Source: Streptomyces buecherae (GTDB lineage: Bacteria; Actinomycetota; Actinomycetes; Streptomycetales; Streptomycetaceae). Taken from it: 64,000 nucleotides of DNA. The stretch spans positions 1,654,001 through 1,718,000 of the forward strand of contig NZ_CP060404.1 of NCBI RefSeq assembly GCF_014295035.1. The letters are read 5' to 3'. Under the pieces are notes generated by a model. The model saw only the letters and a list, made by a program, of their open reading frames with translations. It was not told the origin of the DNA and searched no databases. This document shows positions 52,798 through 61,816 of the stretch, piece after piece. Each line of letters opens with the position of its first letter. The stretch's first letter is position 1. Position numbers and translations under genes: made by a program.

Positions 52798-54819
52798 ATG
52801 GCGACGCTTCATGCACTCTTGGTAGGCATTGACGACTATCCGACACTGGTAGCCCCGCCGCTGGGCGGCTGTCTCAATGACATCGCCGGGGTTTGTCGCC
52901 TCCTGGAAAAGCGCACATCGGTGCCCACCCTTCGGGTGCTGTTGGACCAGGAGGCGACCGTCGCGGCGGTCGAGGTCGGAATCCGCGACCAGCTAGGTAG
53001 GGCAGGGCCCGGGGATACCGCGATGTTCTGGTTCTCCGGGCACGGCACGCGCCAGCAGGCCCACGGGGCGGACCTGCTGGTCGAGGCTACGGGCCACAAT
53101 CAAGCACTGGTCTGCGCCGACGGCCTGTTGCTCGACAAACGGCTGAGGGCGCTGCTCGCGGCGGTCGCCGCACGCGGTGCCCACGTCGTGGCGATAGTCG
53201 ACTGCTGCTTCGCCGGCGGAACGACTCGCGACCCCTTGCTGACGCCTCGGTACGCACCCGCCCGCGATGTCTGGGCCCGCACGAGGCTCCCGAGGGCGCG
53301 CGATGCCGGCCCGGCATGGTCGTCTGCCCCCCGTGGCCGGAGCGAGGTGCTGCTGCTGGCGGCGAGTCGCGCCGATCAGGCCGCGCACGAGGCGTACTTC
53401 GGCGGGCACCGGTACGGGGTGTTCACCCGTGCGGTGCTCGACGTGGTCCAAGACTCACAACCGGGCGTCAGCTACCGGGAGGTGCTGTCCGCCGCCGATG
53501 CGCGAGTGCAATGCTCGGGTGGGCTGCAACAGCCCATCCTTTTTCCTCCCGGGCCGGACGGCGTCGCGGACCTGCCGTTCCTAGCAGACGGCACTGCGAG
53601 GAAGCCCGGTGTGTACCTGCTGCGCCATGGGCCGGCGGGTTGGGAGGTGAACTGCGGGGCGGGGCACGGGTTGCGCGAAGACGCCCCGGCGGGAGCCACC
53701 ATCGCGGAGTTCGCTGTCATGGCGGGTGGCCCGGCACCCACCGCACACCCCACGGCAGAGGTGACGCACACGGTCGACGTGCCCGCCGTGCCCGGTCGGC
53801 TGCTCACCGCCCGGACAGTACTGCCGGACCGCGCCCTGGTCGACCCGGTGGACTGGGCTCCGGCCCCGGCACACGTCTATCCGGTCGCGCTGACCGCGCT
53901 GAGCCTGCCTGCCGCCACGGTCACCGTCAACGCAGCATCGGGGATGGCAGGTGACGTCCGAGCGACCCTGGACAGAGCGCTGGTGTCGGCCGGTCCCGGT
54001 GGCGGCCCCTCGCCGCTGCTGCGACCGGTGTCGGACCCACGGGAGGCCGGCGACCTGCACTTCCACGTGGAGATTCGAGACCTCACCGCGCACGTTCTGC
54101 GCCGCGACGGCAGCCACTTCGTCGCGCCCCAGCCCCTGTCCGTGCCCGGGGAGGCACGGCAGATCGCCGACTGCCTGATCCATCTGACGCGCTGGCACCG
54201 GCTGCGCGACCTCGCGCCGCGCCCCTCACCACTCGACGGCCTGGTGCGAGTCGAGATCAGCCCCTGGGGCTCGCCCCCCGAGCGGCTCCTCGCCCCGGAC
54301 GGCCGAGGCGAGATCGTCTGCGCCTACACGGCTGGGGACATCAGGCTCCCGGACGCGGCACAGCCGCCACTGCTCTCGGTGCGTCTCCACAACCGCTCGC
54401 CGGATCGGGCCCTGTGGTGCCTGCTACTCGACCTGACGGACAGCTACGCCAGCCATGCGACGCTCTATCCGGGGCACTTCATCGCACCGGGCCACACCGG
54501 CCACGCCCTCGACGGGGAGCCCGTGCAGTTCTCCCTACCCACGGGCCGTAGGCCAGTGCCCGGAGCGGAGGGAAGGGACTGGCTCAAGCTCATCGTCGCC
54601 GAGTGTGAGCTCAACACGGTCCCGTTCCACCTACCCGCCTGGGCCCCGGCACCGGCAGGTTCTCGACTGCCCGCCCCGGGCGCCCACGACGGGATGCTGC
54701 GCTTCTCGCAGGCCCCGCCGAGTCTCTCCACGCGAGACCTGAACAGGGTCGGCGCCGGGCGGTACGGCCAGTGGACGACACGCACAATCGCTCTACGCAC
54801 CGTCGTGCCAACCTCCTAG
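52798..54819 (+). CDS. Caspase-like (C14) peptidase
   Basis: 673 residues. The caspase fold covers residues 1-~250: HALLVGIDDYP, LGGCLNDIAGVCRLL, the catalytic His82 in FWFSGHGTR and Cys137 in IVDCCFAGG. The usual DCCHSG His is Phe here, as in other bacterial caspase-like proteins. The remaining ~420 residues include a beta-rich region (LLSVRLHNRSPDRALWCLLL and DLTDSYASHATLYPGHF) like the C-terminal modules that accompany bacterial caspases. It is divergent from the AAA/membrane set and convergent with the CHAT gene. A protease effector in cell suicide or immunity is inferred. Confidence 0.85.
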   Translation: MATLHALLVGIDDYPTLVAPPLGGCLNDIAGVCRLLEKRTSVPTLRVLLDQEATVAAVEVGIRDQLGRAGPGDTAMFWFSGHGTRQQAHGADLLVEATGHNQALVCADGLLLDKRLRALLAAVAARGAHVVAIVDCCFAGGTTRDPLLTPRYAPARDVWARTRLPRARDAGPAWSSAPRGRSEVLLLAASRADQAAHEAYFGGHRYGVFTRAVLDVVQDSQPGVSYREVLSAADARVQCSGGLQQPILFPPGPDGVADLPFLADGTARKPGVYLLRHGPAGWEVNCGAGHGLREDAPAGATIAEFAVMAGGPAPTAHPTAEVTHTVDVPAVPGRLLTARTVLPDRALVDPVDWAPAPAHVYPVALTALSLPAATVTVNAASGMAGDVRATLDRALVSAGPGGGPSPLLRPVSDPREAGDLHFHVEIRDLTAHVLRRDGSHFVAPQPLSVPGEARQIADCLIHLTRWHRLRDLAPRPSPLDGLVRVEISPWGSPPERLLAPDGRGEIVCAYTAGDIRLPDAAQPPLLSVRLHNRSPDRALWCLLLDLTDSYASHATLYPGHFIAPGHTGHALDGEPVQFSLPTGRRPVPGAEGRDWLKLIVAECELNTVPFHLPAWAPAPAGSRLPAPGAHDGMLRFSQAPPSLSTRDLNRVGAGRYGQWTTRTIALRTVVPTS

Positions 54820-54869
54820 CCTCGCAACGGCACGGACCCCGTGCGGCACACCGTCCACCATGGCGGGGT

Positions 54870-57800
54870 CTAGCGGCCCAGGTGGACGAATCCCGCCCAA
54901 GCGCTCAGATCGTCCGGGTCCACCCGCGCTGCCCGAGCGGTCAGTTCGGCCGGGAGGCCACCGACCGACCGCCGCTCCAGTCCCAGCAACCACAGTTGAG
55001 CCCGCCGCAACGCCCGCGCGGGCGACTCGTGCTCGCGGCACAGGAAATGGTGGGTCAAAAGCATCAATCCTGAGGTCGCCTCGTCCGGTACCGGCCACAG
55101 CGAGCCCACCGCTGACCGGGCGCCTGCCACCAGGAAGGCGGTGGCCAGGGTGAACGCCTCGTTGTCCCCATGTCCCGAGACGTGGCTGCGGCACGCGGCC
55201 AACAACACGAGCGCGGGCCCCCCGGAGCTCATAGCGTCCGCCGTCCCGGTCAGGTCCTCGGCGAACAGAGTGCCGCCGGACAGGGCGAGCCCCGCGCTGC
55301 GCCGGGCGTGGTGCGTGACCGAGGCGTGGCAGGCCAGGTGCAGTACCCCGTCCGTGCTTTCGGTTCCCCGCAGCCAGTCGAGCACCTCGGCCGGTGTCCC
55401 CGCGCCGTCTCTCACCCCGCTACCGCGCCGCCCCAGGAACGTCCCGTGCGGATAGAACAGGCGCTGGATGGCATCCGCCTCCTCTCCCGCGTACACCAGG
55501 TCCCCGACGGGGTCGCCGACGATCAGGGCGCCCTCCGTCCGTGCGGCGGCGGGTCGAGCCGCCACCTCGCAGAGCAACCGAGCCGAGGCGGCGTACGAGA
55601 GGTCGGCGTCCTGCAGTGCGTATCGACGACGGCCCCGGGCGACCACGTGATACGCGGCGTGCCACGGCACGAGTCCGAGTCGCCCCATGGGGACGAGCAC
55701 GAGCCTGGGTACACGGTTCGGACGGTCGGGAGCGGCGAAGACGTCAAGCAACGGCCTCATGGCGACGTACCACGCCCAACCGCACAGTCGGTCGAGTTGC
55801 CGCCGCAGTTCAGGCCGGCCACTGGGCGAGGACACCGCCGGGTCACCACCCAGCGTGCCCGTGCCCCCTGGGATCGGCCCCATGTCCCGCGCACTGCTGG
55901 GGACCGGGGCGTACTCCGCGAGCGGGCCGGCCTGTTCGGTGAGTCCGGGCAGCGGCAGGGCATGCACGTCGTCGGTGGACGTGACGAGGACGGCGGTGCC
56001 GCTCCCTCCGTCCGACTCAGGCACGAGATAGACCAGCGCGTCCCGGCCAAGGGCGCGCAGCGCTTCGCCGATGGCTGCGACGTCGGGCGGGTCCAGCAGC
56101 CGGTCGCCGGGCTCCGTCGCCCCCGCGCGCAGCGCGGTGAGCACCCGGCGCCGCAGCGCACTGGGTGCCTCCCTCGTACCGGCGCTCTCGAACGGGCCGG
56201 AATTCCCGCTGTCGATGCCAGCCGCGCTCCATTCGCCGGCCAGTTCGTCGAGTCCGGCGGCGACCAGCCGGTGGGGCACGGTCTTCGTGGTGATGACGGC
56301 GTGCAGAGTCAGGCCCCGGCAGGCTTCCAGCGCCTCGACGGCGGGTTCCAGCGCCCCCTGACGCAACGCCCAGGAGGCGACTTCGAGCGCGTGGGCCGTG
56401 GCCTCGGCGGCGGCCTGCGCGGCGTGACTGGTGGCTGACTGGAGCAACGCGGCCCAGGCATACCCACGCAGACCTTGCAGGCCGACTGTCAAGGCCCGGG
56501 CCCGGTCGCGCGAACTCCCCAGTGGTCGACGGGAGGCTCGCTCATAGCGCGCACGAGCGAGCCCCATAGCGGTGCTGGCGTAGAGCTGGCGCTCGGGCTC
56601 GCCTATGCCCACGAAACTCTCTTCGAAGAGGTCGATCGCCGAGTCCAGGTGCTCTCCACAGGTGCGTGGGTCGCGGAGCAAACCGGCTGAGAGGTAGTGA
56701 GCGTGCGCCAACAAAGCGGTGTACCGGAGGTACCCGTCGTTCCCCGGCTCCGACAACTCACGTGCTTCTCTGATCGCCCCCAGCCCCTCGGTGAGCGCTC
56801 TCGTGTCCCGGTTCCGCCAGGCGTGGTGCAACCGGCCGGCACCGCTGTCACCCAGGATCAAGGCACGGTGGCTGCGGGGGAGGGTGAGGCTGTCGCGGCG
56901 CAGTTCCCCGATCGTGGGGGCGTCTGGCAGCTGCCGGTAGGGCCTGCCGAGTGCTTCGGCCAGTGCCTCACGCCGCACGCTCATGTGGGTCAGGCGAACC
57001 CACAGCTCGGCCCTGGACGGATGGTCCGCCTCCAACTCCGCCCGGATGGCGGCCACCCGCGTGATGCACTGGTCCACCGCCACCAGGTCCCCCTGCTGAG
57101 CAGCCTCCCGCACCTCGTGCGTCAACTGCTCGGCCTCGGCCAGTAGCGCGATGCGCGGCGACAGGCCGTGCTCGTCGCGTAGTCTCCGCCACATCTCGGC
57201 CGCCGCTTCCAGTTCGTCGCGGGCTCCGTCGGCTTGGCCACGGTACTGCCGGGCCTCGGAGCCGAGGAGCAGGTCGGTGTAGTCTGTGGCCGAACCCTCC
57301 CCGTTAGCCCTGGCCAAGTGGGCGGCGACCTCGTCCATACCGCGTCCACGGCCCTGCTGCTCGTACCGGAGCATCACCAGGCCGGCCACCTTGTGCGCGT
57401 GCCGCTGCCACTCGGGGTCCTCCTTGTCTGTCTCCAGCATCGCCCCGAGCAACGTGTCTCGCAGTTCCTCACTGACGACCGCCACGTCTACGTCCATGGT
57501 CATGACGGTCAGCAACCCTGCCGCCATGCGCCCGCGCTCCCTGCTCCCCACCTCCATCCCGCACCAGAGCTCGTACCCGGCGGCGAATTCGCTGGCCAGG
57601 CGCTGCCGTCCCGATGTCCCTGCCGAGGTCCCGGGAAAGTCGGGGGCCGTGTCGCCCATGTACGGGCGTGAGTTGCCCCGTTGGACATCGTCCAGCAGTC
57701 TGGTCGCCATGTCCTTGACAGAGGCGGCGCTGAAGGCGGGCAGGGCCGTTTCGTCATCGGGCGTCAGCAGGCCACGGCGTGCCAACTCAATCCGGGCCCA

Positions 57801-58982
57801 GGCGTGGATGCTTTGGGCTAGGAGGGGCATTTCGGCACCTGACAGCTCACCCACCTGCGCCGAGACCGCCGCGCGACCGGCCTCTCTGACCCGTTCCGGA
57901 TCCGGGTCCTGGTAGTAGCGCATCTTCTGGAAGCCGGCCAGCAGCAACAGGCGGCGGGATCTTTCGACGCCCCAGTCAGACAGTGTCTCGCGCACCAACC
58001 GCCGTGCCATGGCTATGGCACGGTCCTGCCCCTCGCTGTCGGCCTCGCGCCCTGCCTTCTCGAAGAGCACACTCGCGAAGACGCTCAGGAAGAGGGACTC
58101 CAGTCGCTCTTCCGCCCCCGGCTCGGCCAAGAGCCTGCCCACGTCCGCCATCGCCTGGTGGCCGTGGTTCTGGTCCTTCCACTTGAGCCAGATGTAGCCG
58201 TGCACGGCAGCCAGCCGGATCTCTGCCTCCCAAACCCACGGCTCGGTACTCATCCCGGCTGCCCCAGCCACGGCGAACGCGGTCTGGAACGCATCCCGTG
58301 TCGCGTCCAGCAGGGCCCGGTCCTGGGCGACGGTTCCCCGCACGAAAAGGGCCAGCCCCAGCCCGTACCAACACAGCGGCAGTTGTTCTGCCGGTGGCGA
58401 CAGGTTCAACGCCTCTTGGCTGTAGTCGACCGCGCGTTCCGCGTCCCGTACGTCGGTTGTGAACTCGTAACGTTCCAGCAGGAGATACGCCTGGGCCCGG
58501 CGCAGCGCCAGGAGGGTGCCGATTTCACCGGACGGGTCCTCGTCCGGAGGTCGCGCCCACGGCTCGGCGTCGATGTGTCGCTGGATCGCTTCGTCGAGCA
58601 GCGCCCTGCGCTCCTCGACGCCTCTCCTCCCCTTACTTCTCTCGTAGCGAAGGCGTGCGACGAGGGCCAGCAGGACGTACGCGAGCGTGCGGTCCTCGCT
58701 CCCTTCCCCGTCGTCGTCCGGCAGCGCGGCGAGGCCCGCGCTCAAAAGGTTCCGGGCGTGCCGCAGCAGCGGTGCGGCCGGGGCCTCTTCGTACTGGACG
58801 CAGCGCAGATGACCGAGCATGATCCGCCACACGGCCCACGTCCCGTCGGAACCGGGGTCCTCGAACGCCTCCTCGAATTCCTCGGTCGCCCGACTGAGCA
58901 GTTCGGGGTCGCTGGTCTCGCAGTAGTCGAAGTAGGCGACTTCCGCAGCCATCGCGTGTGCCCACGCGGTCTCTTCGGACAT
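54870..58982 (-). CDS. TPR-CHAT protease
   Basis: 1370 residues from ATG 58982 with GAGGAG 8 nt upstream. Residues 1-~1000 are helical repeats (SDPELLSRATEEFEEAFEDP, DAERAVDYSQEALNLSPPA and many more), of TPR type. The C-terminal CHAT domain has ALIVGDPVGDLVYAGEEADA, catalytic His1219 in VLHLACHAS and Cys1264 in VLLAACRS, followed by AGARSAVGSLWPVPDEATS. CHAT proteins are caspase-clan proteases, in some systems activated by a partner. The gene starts 18 nt after the RES toxin stop and is the last gene of that apparent operon, an uncommon pairing. Confidence 0.9.
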   Translation of the reverse strand: MSEETAWAHAMAAEVAYFDYCETSDPELLSRATEEFEEAFEDPGSDGTWAVWRIMLGHLRCVQYEEAPAAPLLRHARNLLSAGLAALPDDDGEGSEDRTLAYVLLALVARLRYERSKGRRGVEERRALLDEAIQRHIDAEPWARPPDEDPSGEIGTLLALRRAQAYLLLERYEFTTDVRDAERAVDYSQEALNLSPPAEQLPLCWYGLGLALFVRGTVAQDRALLDATRDAFQTAFAVAGAAGMSTEPWVWEAEIRLAAVHGYIWLKWKDQNHGHQAMADVGRLLAEPGAEERLESLFLSVFASVLFEKAGREADSEGQDRAIAMARRLVRETLSDWGVERSRRLLLLAGFQKMRYYQDPDPERVREAGRAAVSAQVGELSGAEMPLLAQSIHAWARIELARRGLLTPDDETALPAFSAASVKDMATRLLDDVQRGNSRPYMGDTAPDFPGTSAGTSGRQRLASEFAAGYELWCGMEVGSRERGRMAAGLLTVMTMDVDVAVVSEELRDTLLGAMLETDKEDPEWQRHAHKVAGLVMLRYEQQGRGRGMDEVAAHLARANGEGSATDYTDLLLGSEARQYRGQADGARDELEAAAEMWRRLRDEHGLSPRIALLAEAEQLTHEVREAAQQGDLVAVDQCITRVAAIRAELEADHPSRAELWVRLTHMSVRREALAEALGRPYRQLPDAPTIGELRRDSLTLPRSHRALILGDSGAGRLHHAWRNRDTRALTEGLGAIREARELSEPGNDGYLRYTALLAHAHYLSAGLLRDPRTCGEHLDSAIDLFEESFVGIGEPERQLYASTAMGLARARYERASRRPLGSSRDRARALTVGLQGLRGYAWAALLQSATSHAAQAAAEATAHALEVASWALRQGALEPAVEALEACRGLTLHAVITTKTVPHRLVAAGLDELAGEWSAAGIDSGNSGPFESAGTREAPSALRRRVLTALRAGATEPGDRLLDPPDVAAIGEALRALGRDALVYLVPESDGGSGTAVLVTSTDDVHALPLPGLTEQAGPLAEYAPVPSSARDMGPIPGGTGTLGGDPAVSSPSGRPELRRQLDRLCGWAWYVAMRPLLDVFAAPDRPNRVPRLVLVPMGRLGLVPWHAAYHVVARGRRRYALQDADLSYAASARLLCEVAARPAAARTEGALIVGDPVGDLVYAGEEADAIQRLFYPHGTFLGRRGSGVRDGAGTPAEVLDWLRGTESTDGVLHLACHASVTHHARRSAGLALSGGTLFAEDLTGTADAMSSGGPALVLLAACRSHVSGHGDNEAFTLATAFLVAGARSAVGSLWPVPDEATSGLMLLTHHFLCREHESPARALRRAQLWLLGLERRSVGGLPAELTARAARVDPDDLSAWAGFVHLGR

Positions 58983-59000
58983 GCGGTACTCCTCGCCGTC

Positions 59001-59669
59001 TCAGGGGCGGTGACCGGCCGGCGGCAGTTGGACGCGGTAGGGCTGCAGCACGGAGTTGAGCCACGCCTCACCGTCCGGCGTGCCGAAGTCCACCGGGTCG
59101 GTGTCTGCCGCCTCCAGCACGTTCGGCGGACAACGGTCCTCGAAGAGAACCACCGTGCGGTCGCCGGGTTCCCGCTTCGATGGCCACAGGAGCCCTTGCG
59201 CCCAGGGCGCGGTGTGGCGGCGAATCCAGTGTGCCCAGTCGCGGGTGTACGGGTACTCGTGGGCCTCGGTCTGCACCAGCCAACTGTCCTGATGAACGGC
59301 TGCCAGGTCCTCAGCCGTGGTCAGGGAGACCAGCGTGACGTCGGTTGCCAGCCGCAGTGTGGAGAGGTTTCGGCCCGCGACCGCGACGCGCGGGAGGAGT
59401 CGTGGGCCGCCAGCGGAGTCGAACGGTATGCCGCGCAGCAGCGCCTCGCAGACGGCGGTTGCCGCCCCGAGCCCCGCGTAGAGATATCCGTACCGGTCAC
59501 AGGCGGTGGAGTCGAAACGGCCACCCCCGTACAGGCAGTGTGCCGGGACCGGGTTGAAGGCGTCAGGGACCCGGTGCGCGGCGTGTACCCGGTACAGCAG
59601 CGTTCCGGCGCCGAGTTCGACCTTGGTAGGCGCCCCGGACATCCGGGCAGGCGGGCGGTAGTTCGGCAC
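59001..59669 (-). CDS. RES-domain toxin (NAD+ phosphorylase family)
   Basis: 222 residues from GTG 59669 with GGAG upstream. The RES signature is visible: Arg in LLYRVHAAHR, GGRFDSTACDRYGYLYAG, the Glu in AAVCEALLRG-type context (TAVCEALLRG) and the Ser of LLWPSKREPGD. RES proteins degrade NAD+ by phosphorolysis and are neutralised by an Xre/ParS-type antitoxin. The gene starts 2 nt after the stop of such a candidate partner. Downstream is the CHAT gene. Confidence 0.87.
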   Translation of the reverse strand: MPNYRPPARMSGAPTKVELGAGTLLYRVHAAHRVPDAFNPVPAHCLYGGGRFDSTACDRYGYLYAGLGAATAVCEALLRGIPFDSAGGPRLLPRVAVAGRNLSTLRLATDVTLVSLTTAEDLAAVHQDSWLVQTEAHEYPYTRDWAHWIRRHTAPWAQGLLWPSKREPGDRTVVLFEDRCPPNVLEAADTDPVDFGTPDGEAWLNSVLQPYRVQLPPAGHRP

Positions 59670-59671
59670 GG

Positions 59672-60352
59672 CTACTCCGCATCGGTCAACATACGTGCGG
59701 CGTTCGGGAGTTGCTGTTCACGGGTGGTCCCGATGAGCGCCTCGGGGCGTGCGTCGAGCCAACCGTTGATGGTGAGCCACCAGTCCGCGGCCCCCCACGG
59801 GTCACGATCCGCGGTCAGGATGCGGTTGACGTCCAGCACGATCGGCCGCGGTCGGTGGTCCGCGGTGAACTGGAAGCTCGGCAGCCGCACGGCACCACCG
59901 CGGCCGCTCAGTCGGATTAGCCCCACCGCGTACGGATCAGCGCCTCCCAGGAACACGGTGTCCGGCTCCAAGGCCGGGGCCGCCAGAAGGCGCTCGCGTA
60001 CCGGGCTGAGCAGTGACCCCACCATCCGGTGGCCGTCGACGAGCAGGACGGCTAGGTCCTCGGCGCTGAAACCAAGGTGGGTGACGTTCTCCGCGGACAA
60101 GCCGGCAGGCGGCGGCGTGGCGGTGAGGCGCGCCTGCTGCTCGCTGCCAAACAGCTCGGGCAGCCCATCCGCGAGTACCTCCACAGCGCGCGAGGCTGCC
60201 GCGTGCCGCTGTTGTTGATCACATGGGTCAGGGCCATCGCGACGTATCCGACTGAGATGCGCGGCCAGCCGCTCCCGCGTACCCGCGTCGAGCAGGCCGG
60301 CGATCCGCTCCCACTGCGCGGCGGCAGCGGCGAGTACGGCATACGGGTTCAC
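59672..60352 (-). CDS. Putative antitoxin with ParS/MbcA-like C-terminus
   Basis: 226 residues from GTG 60352 with GAGGAGC upstream. The C-terminal ~60 residues (DPWGAADWWLTINGWLDARP, then EALIGTTREQQLPNAARML) match the toxin-binding end of antitoxins that block RES toxins in actinobacteria. The N-terminal part lacks an obvious HTH, unlike Xre-type members, but has helical LAAAAAQWERIAGLLDAG. Placement directly before the RES gene supports the assignment; DNA binding is not evident. Confidence 0.72.
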   Translation of the reverse strand: MNPYAVLAAAAAQWERIAGLLDAGTRERLAAHLSRIRRDGPDPCDQQQRHAAASRAVEVLADGLPELFGSEQQARLTATPPPAGLSAENVTHLGFSAEDLAVLLVDGHRMVGSLLSPVRERLLAAPALEPDTVFLGGADPYAVGLIRLSGRGGAVRLPSFQFTADHRPRPIVLDVNRILTADRDPWGAADWWLTINGWLDARPEALIGTTREQQLPNAARMLTDAE

Positions 60353-60365
60353 TGGCGCTCCTCGT

Positions 60366-61496
60366 TCAGTGGGACGACCGATTCACCGAGCCCGCGAGCA
60401 GCCGCTCGATGAGGTCCGCATGGGCGTGCTGACGCACGATGAAGTGGATCTGCCACGGCGCTCGACGAGCCAACTCGGCCTCGACCACGGGCCACAGGGC
60501 GTTGAAGCTCTCCAGCGGTGCGAGTCCACCTCGTCCCGCACCAAGGAGCGGGAGACACACGGAGAGGAGCGGTGGGTCCTCGTGACCGGACTCCCGCGCT
60601 AGGAGGGCGAACGCCGCAACCACGGCCTGGGCGACGACCGCGGGCCGGACGTCATAGTCGTTACTGTCGGGGCGTGGGACGGCCACCGCCGCGTGATAGA
60701 TCCGCCGCACCCCCTGCGCGCGCAGTGCGCCGGCCGTCGTGGCCGCCACGGTTCCCGGCAGGGCCGCTCGCCCTGGCATCTCGTTTCTCGCTACCCATCC
60801 TCGCAACTCGTCGTGGACGTAGTCCTCAACCAGCCGTCCCGTTGGGTCTTTACCCGCCCCCGCACGTCGCAGGGTGGCGGCGATCGACGCCTTGAAGGGT
60901 GCGGGCAACGCGAAGTACGTGTTGGTCGGGGAGACGACGACGTCTATCTCTCTCAGCAGATCAACCGAGTGGACGTGCACCGTCACGGTGGCGCGACGGC
61001 CGTGCACGAGCGGATGGAGCGTGCGGTGCGAGGGGGCGAGTTCGGAGAGCGGGACGGGACTGGTCTCGCATCCGCCAACGCCGCCGGGGGCCACTTCGGT
61101 CACGGGAACAGCGGCGATGAGCAGCACCTGCTCCGTGACCTGCCCCAGCACCATCAGCTCATGGTGTTTGCGGAACCGCTCGATGCTGACCCCGTACACT
61201 TGCGCGGCCCGGCGGCGACGATCAGCCGCTGGCCAGTCCCGTGTGCCGTCGGCGAGCCCGAGACAATATTCGGCAGCCGTTTGAAGGGTGCCCCCACCGA
61301 GGCACGAGACGGCGGTGCGCAGCAGTTGCTCCACCGTGGCAGTACCCGTCGCCGTCCCACCAGCGCGTTGGCGGTCGACGATCCCACAGAGCTCCGGCGT
61401 GTCCAACGAGCGCAATCCCACCACTCCGGCCCGTCTCACCGTCCGGACCTCCGCGAGTAGCGCCCCGTATTCGGGTAAGGGGATGGGTTGGGCCAT
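60366..61496 (-). CDS. Macro-domain protein with helical N-terminal domain
   Basis: 376 residues from ATG 61496; no ribosome site precedes it, so it may be leaderless. Residues 1-~125 form a helical domain (YGALLAEVRTVRRAGVVGL, VYGVSIERFRKHHELMVLG). Residues ~165-375 look like a macro domain: IDVVVSPTNTYFALP in place of the NAANS strand, GVRRIYHAAVAVP, and LLSVCLPLLGAGRGGLAP with the glycine-rich ADP-ribose loop. Macro domains bind or cleave ADP-ribose. Being first in the operon with RES, it may sense or limit the ADP-ribose product of the toxin. Confidence 0.72.
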   Translation of the reverse strand: MAQPIPLPEYGALLAEVRTVRRAGVVGLRSLDTPELCGIVDRQRAGGTATGTATVEQLLRTAVSCLGGGTLQTAAEYCLGLADGTRDWPAADRRRRAAQVYGVSIERFRKHHELMVLGQVTEQVLLIAAVPVTEVAPGGVGGCETSPVPLSELAPSHRTLHPLVHGRRATVTVHVHSVDLLREIDVVVSPTNTYFALPAPFKASIAATLRRAGAGKDPTGRLVEDYVHDELRGWVARNEMPGRAALPGTVAATTAGALRAQGVRRIYHAAVAVPRPDSNDYDVRPAVVAQAVVAAFALLARESGHEDPPLLSVCLPLLGAGRGGLAPLESFNALWPVVEAELARRAPWQIHFIVRQHAHADLIERLLAGSVNRSSH

Positions 61497-61650
61497 GGCG
61501 GCAACAGTGGCACCCGCCCGCGCCACGGCACAAGCCCGCCCGCGGCCTCCATCACGTGGATCGGGCCGGGCGCATCCTGGTCACCCCGGTCGATTACCGG
61601 TGGGCGGGCGAACCTGGCCATGCGGCAGCGGGGCCGTCTCCGGCTTCCTG

Positions 61651-61681
61651 CCGGGTGCAGGGCCTTCGGGTCTGCACCCGG
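61651..61681. terminator. Perfect hairpin downstream of the flavoprotein gene
   Basis: Arms CCGGGTGCAG (61651-61660) and CTGCACCCGG (61672-61681) with an 11-nt loop. It lies ~135 nt beyond the leftward flavoprotein stop and upstream of the macro gene. The rest of 61497-61816 is C/G-rich without a gene. Confidence 0.5.
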
Positions 61682-61816
61682 CGGCCACACCCGGAGCGGG
61701 GGACGATCCGCTCACGTGCCGGGCTTCCAGGGGGAGGGGCTCTCGGTCTCCGGCGGCCTCCCGGCCCGGGTCCAGCACGCGCCCGCGGCCTCCGTCGCGC
61801 GACCCCGCCGTGGTTC

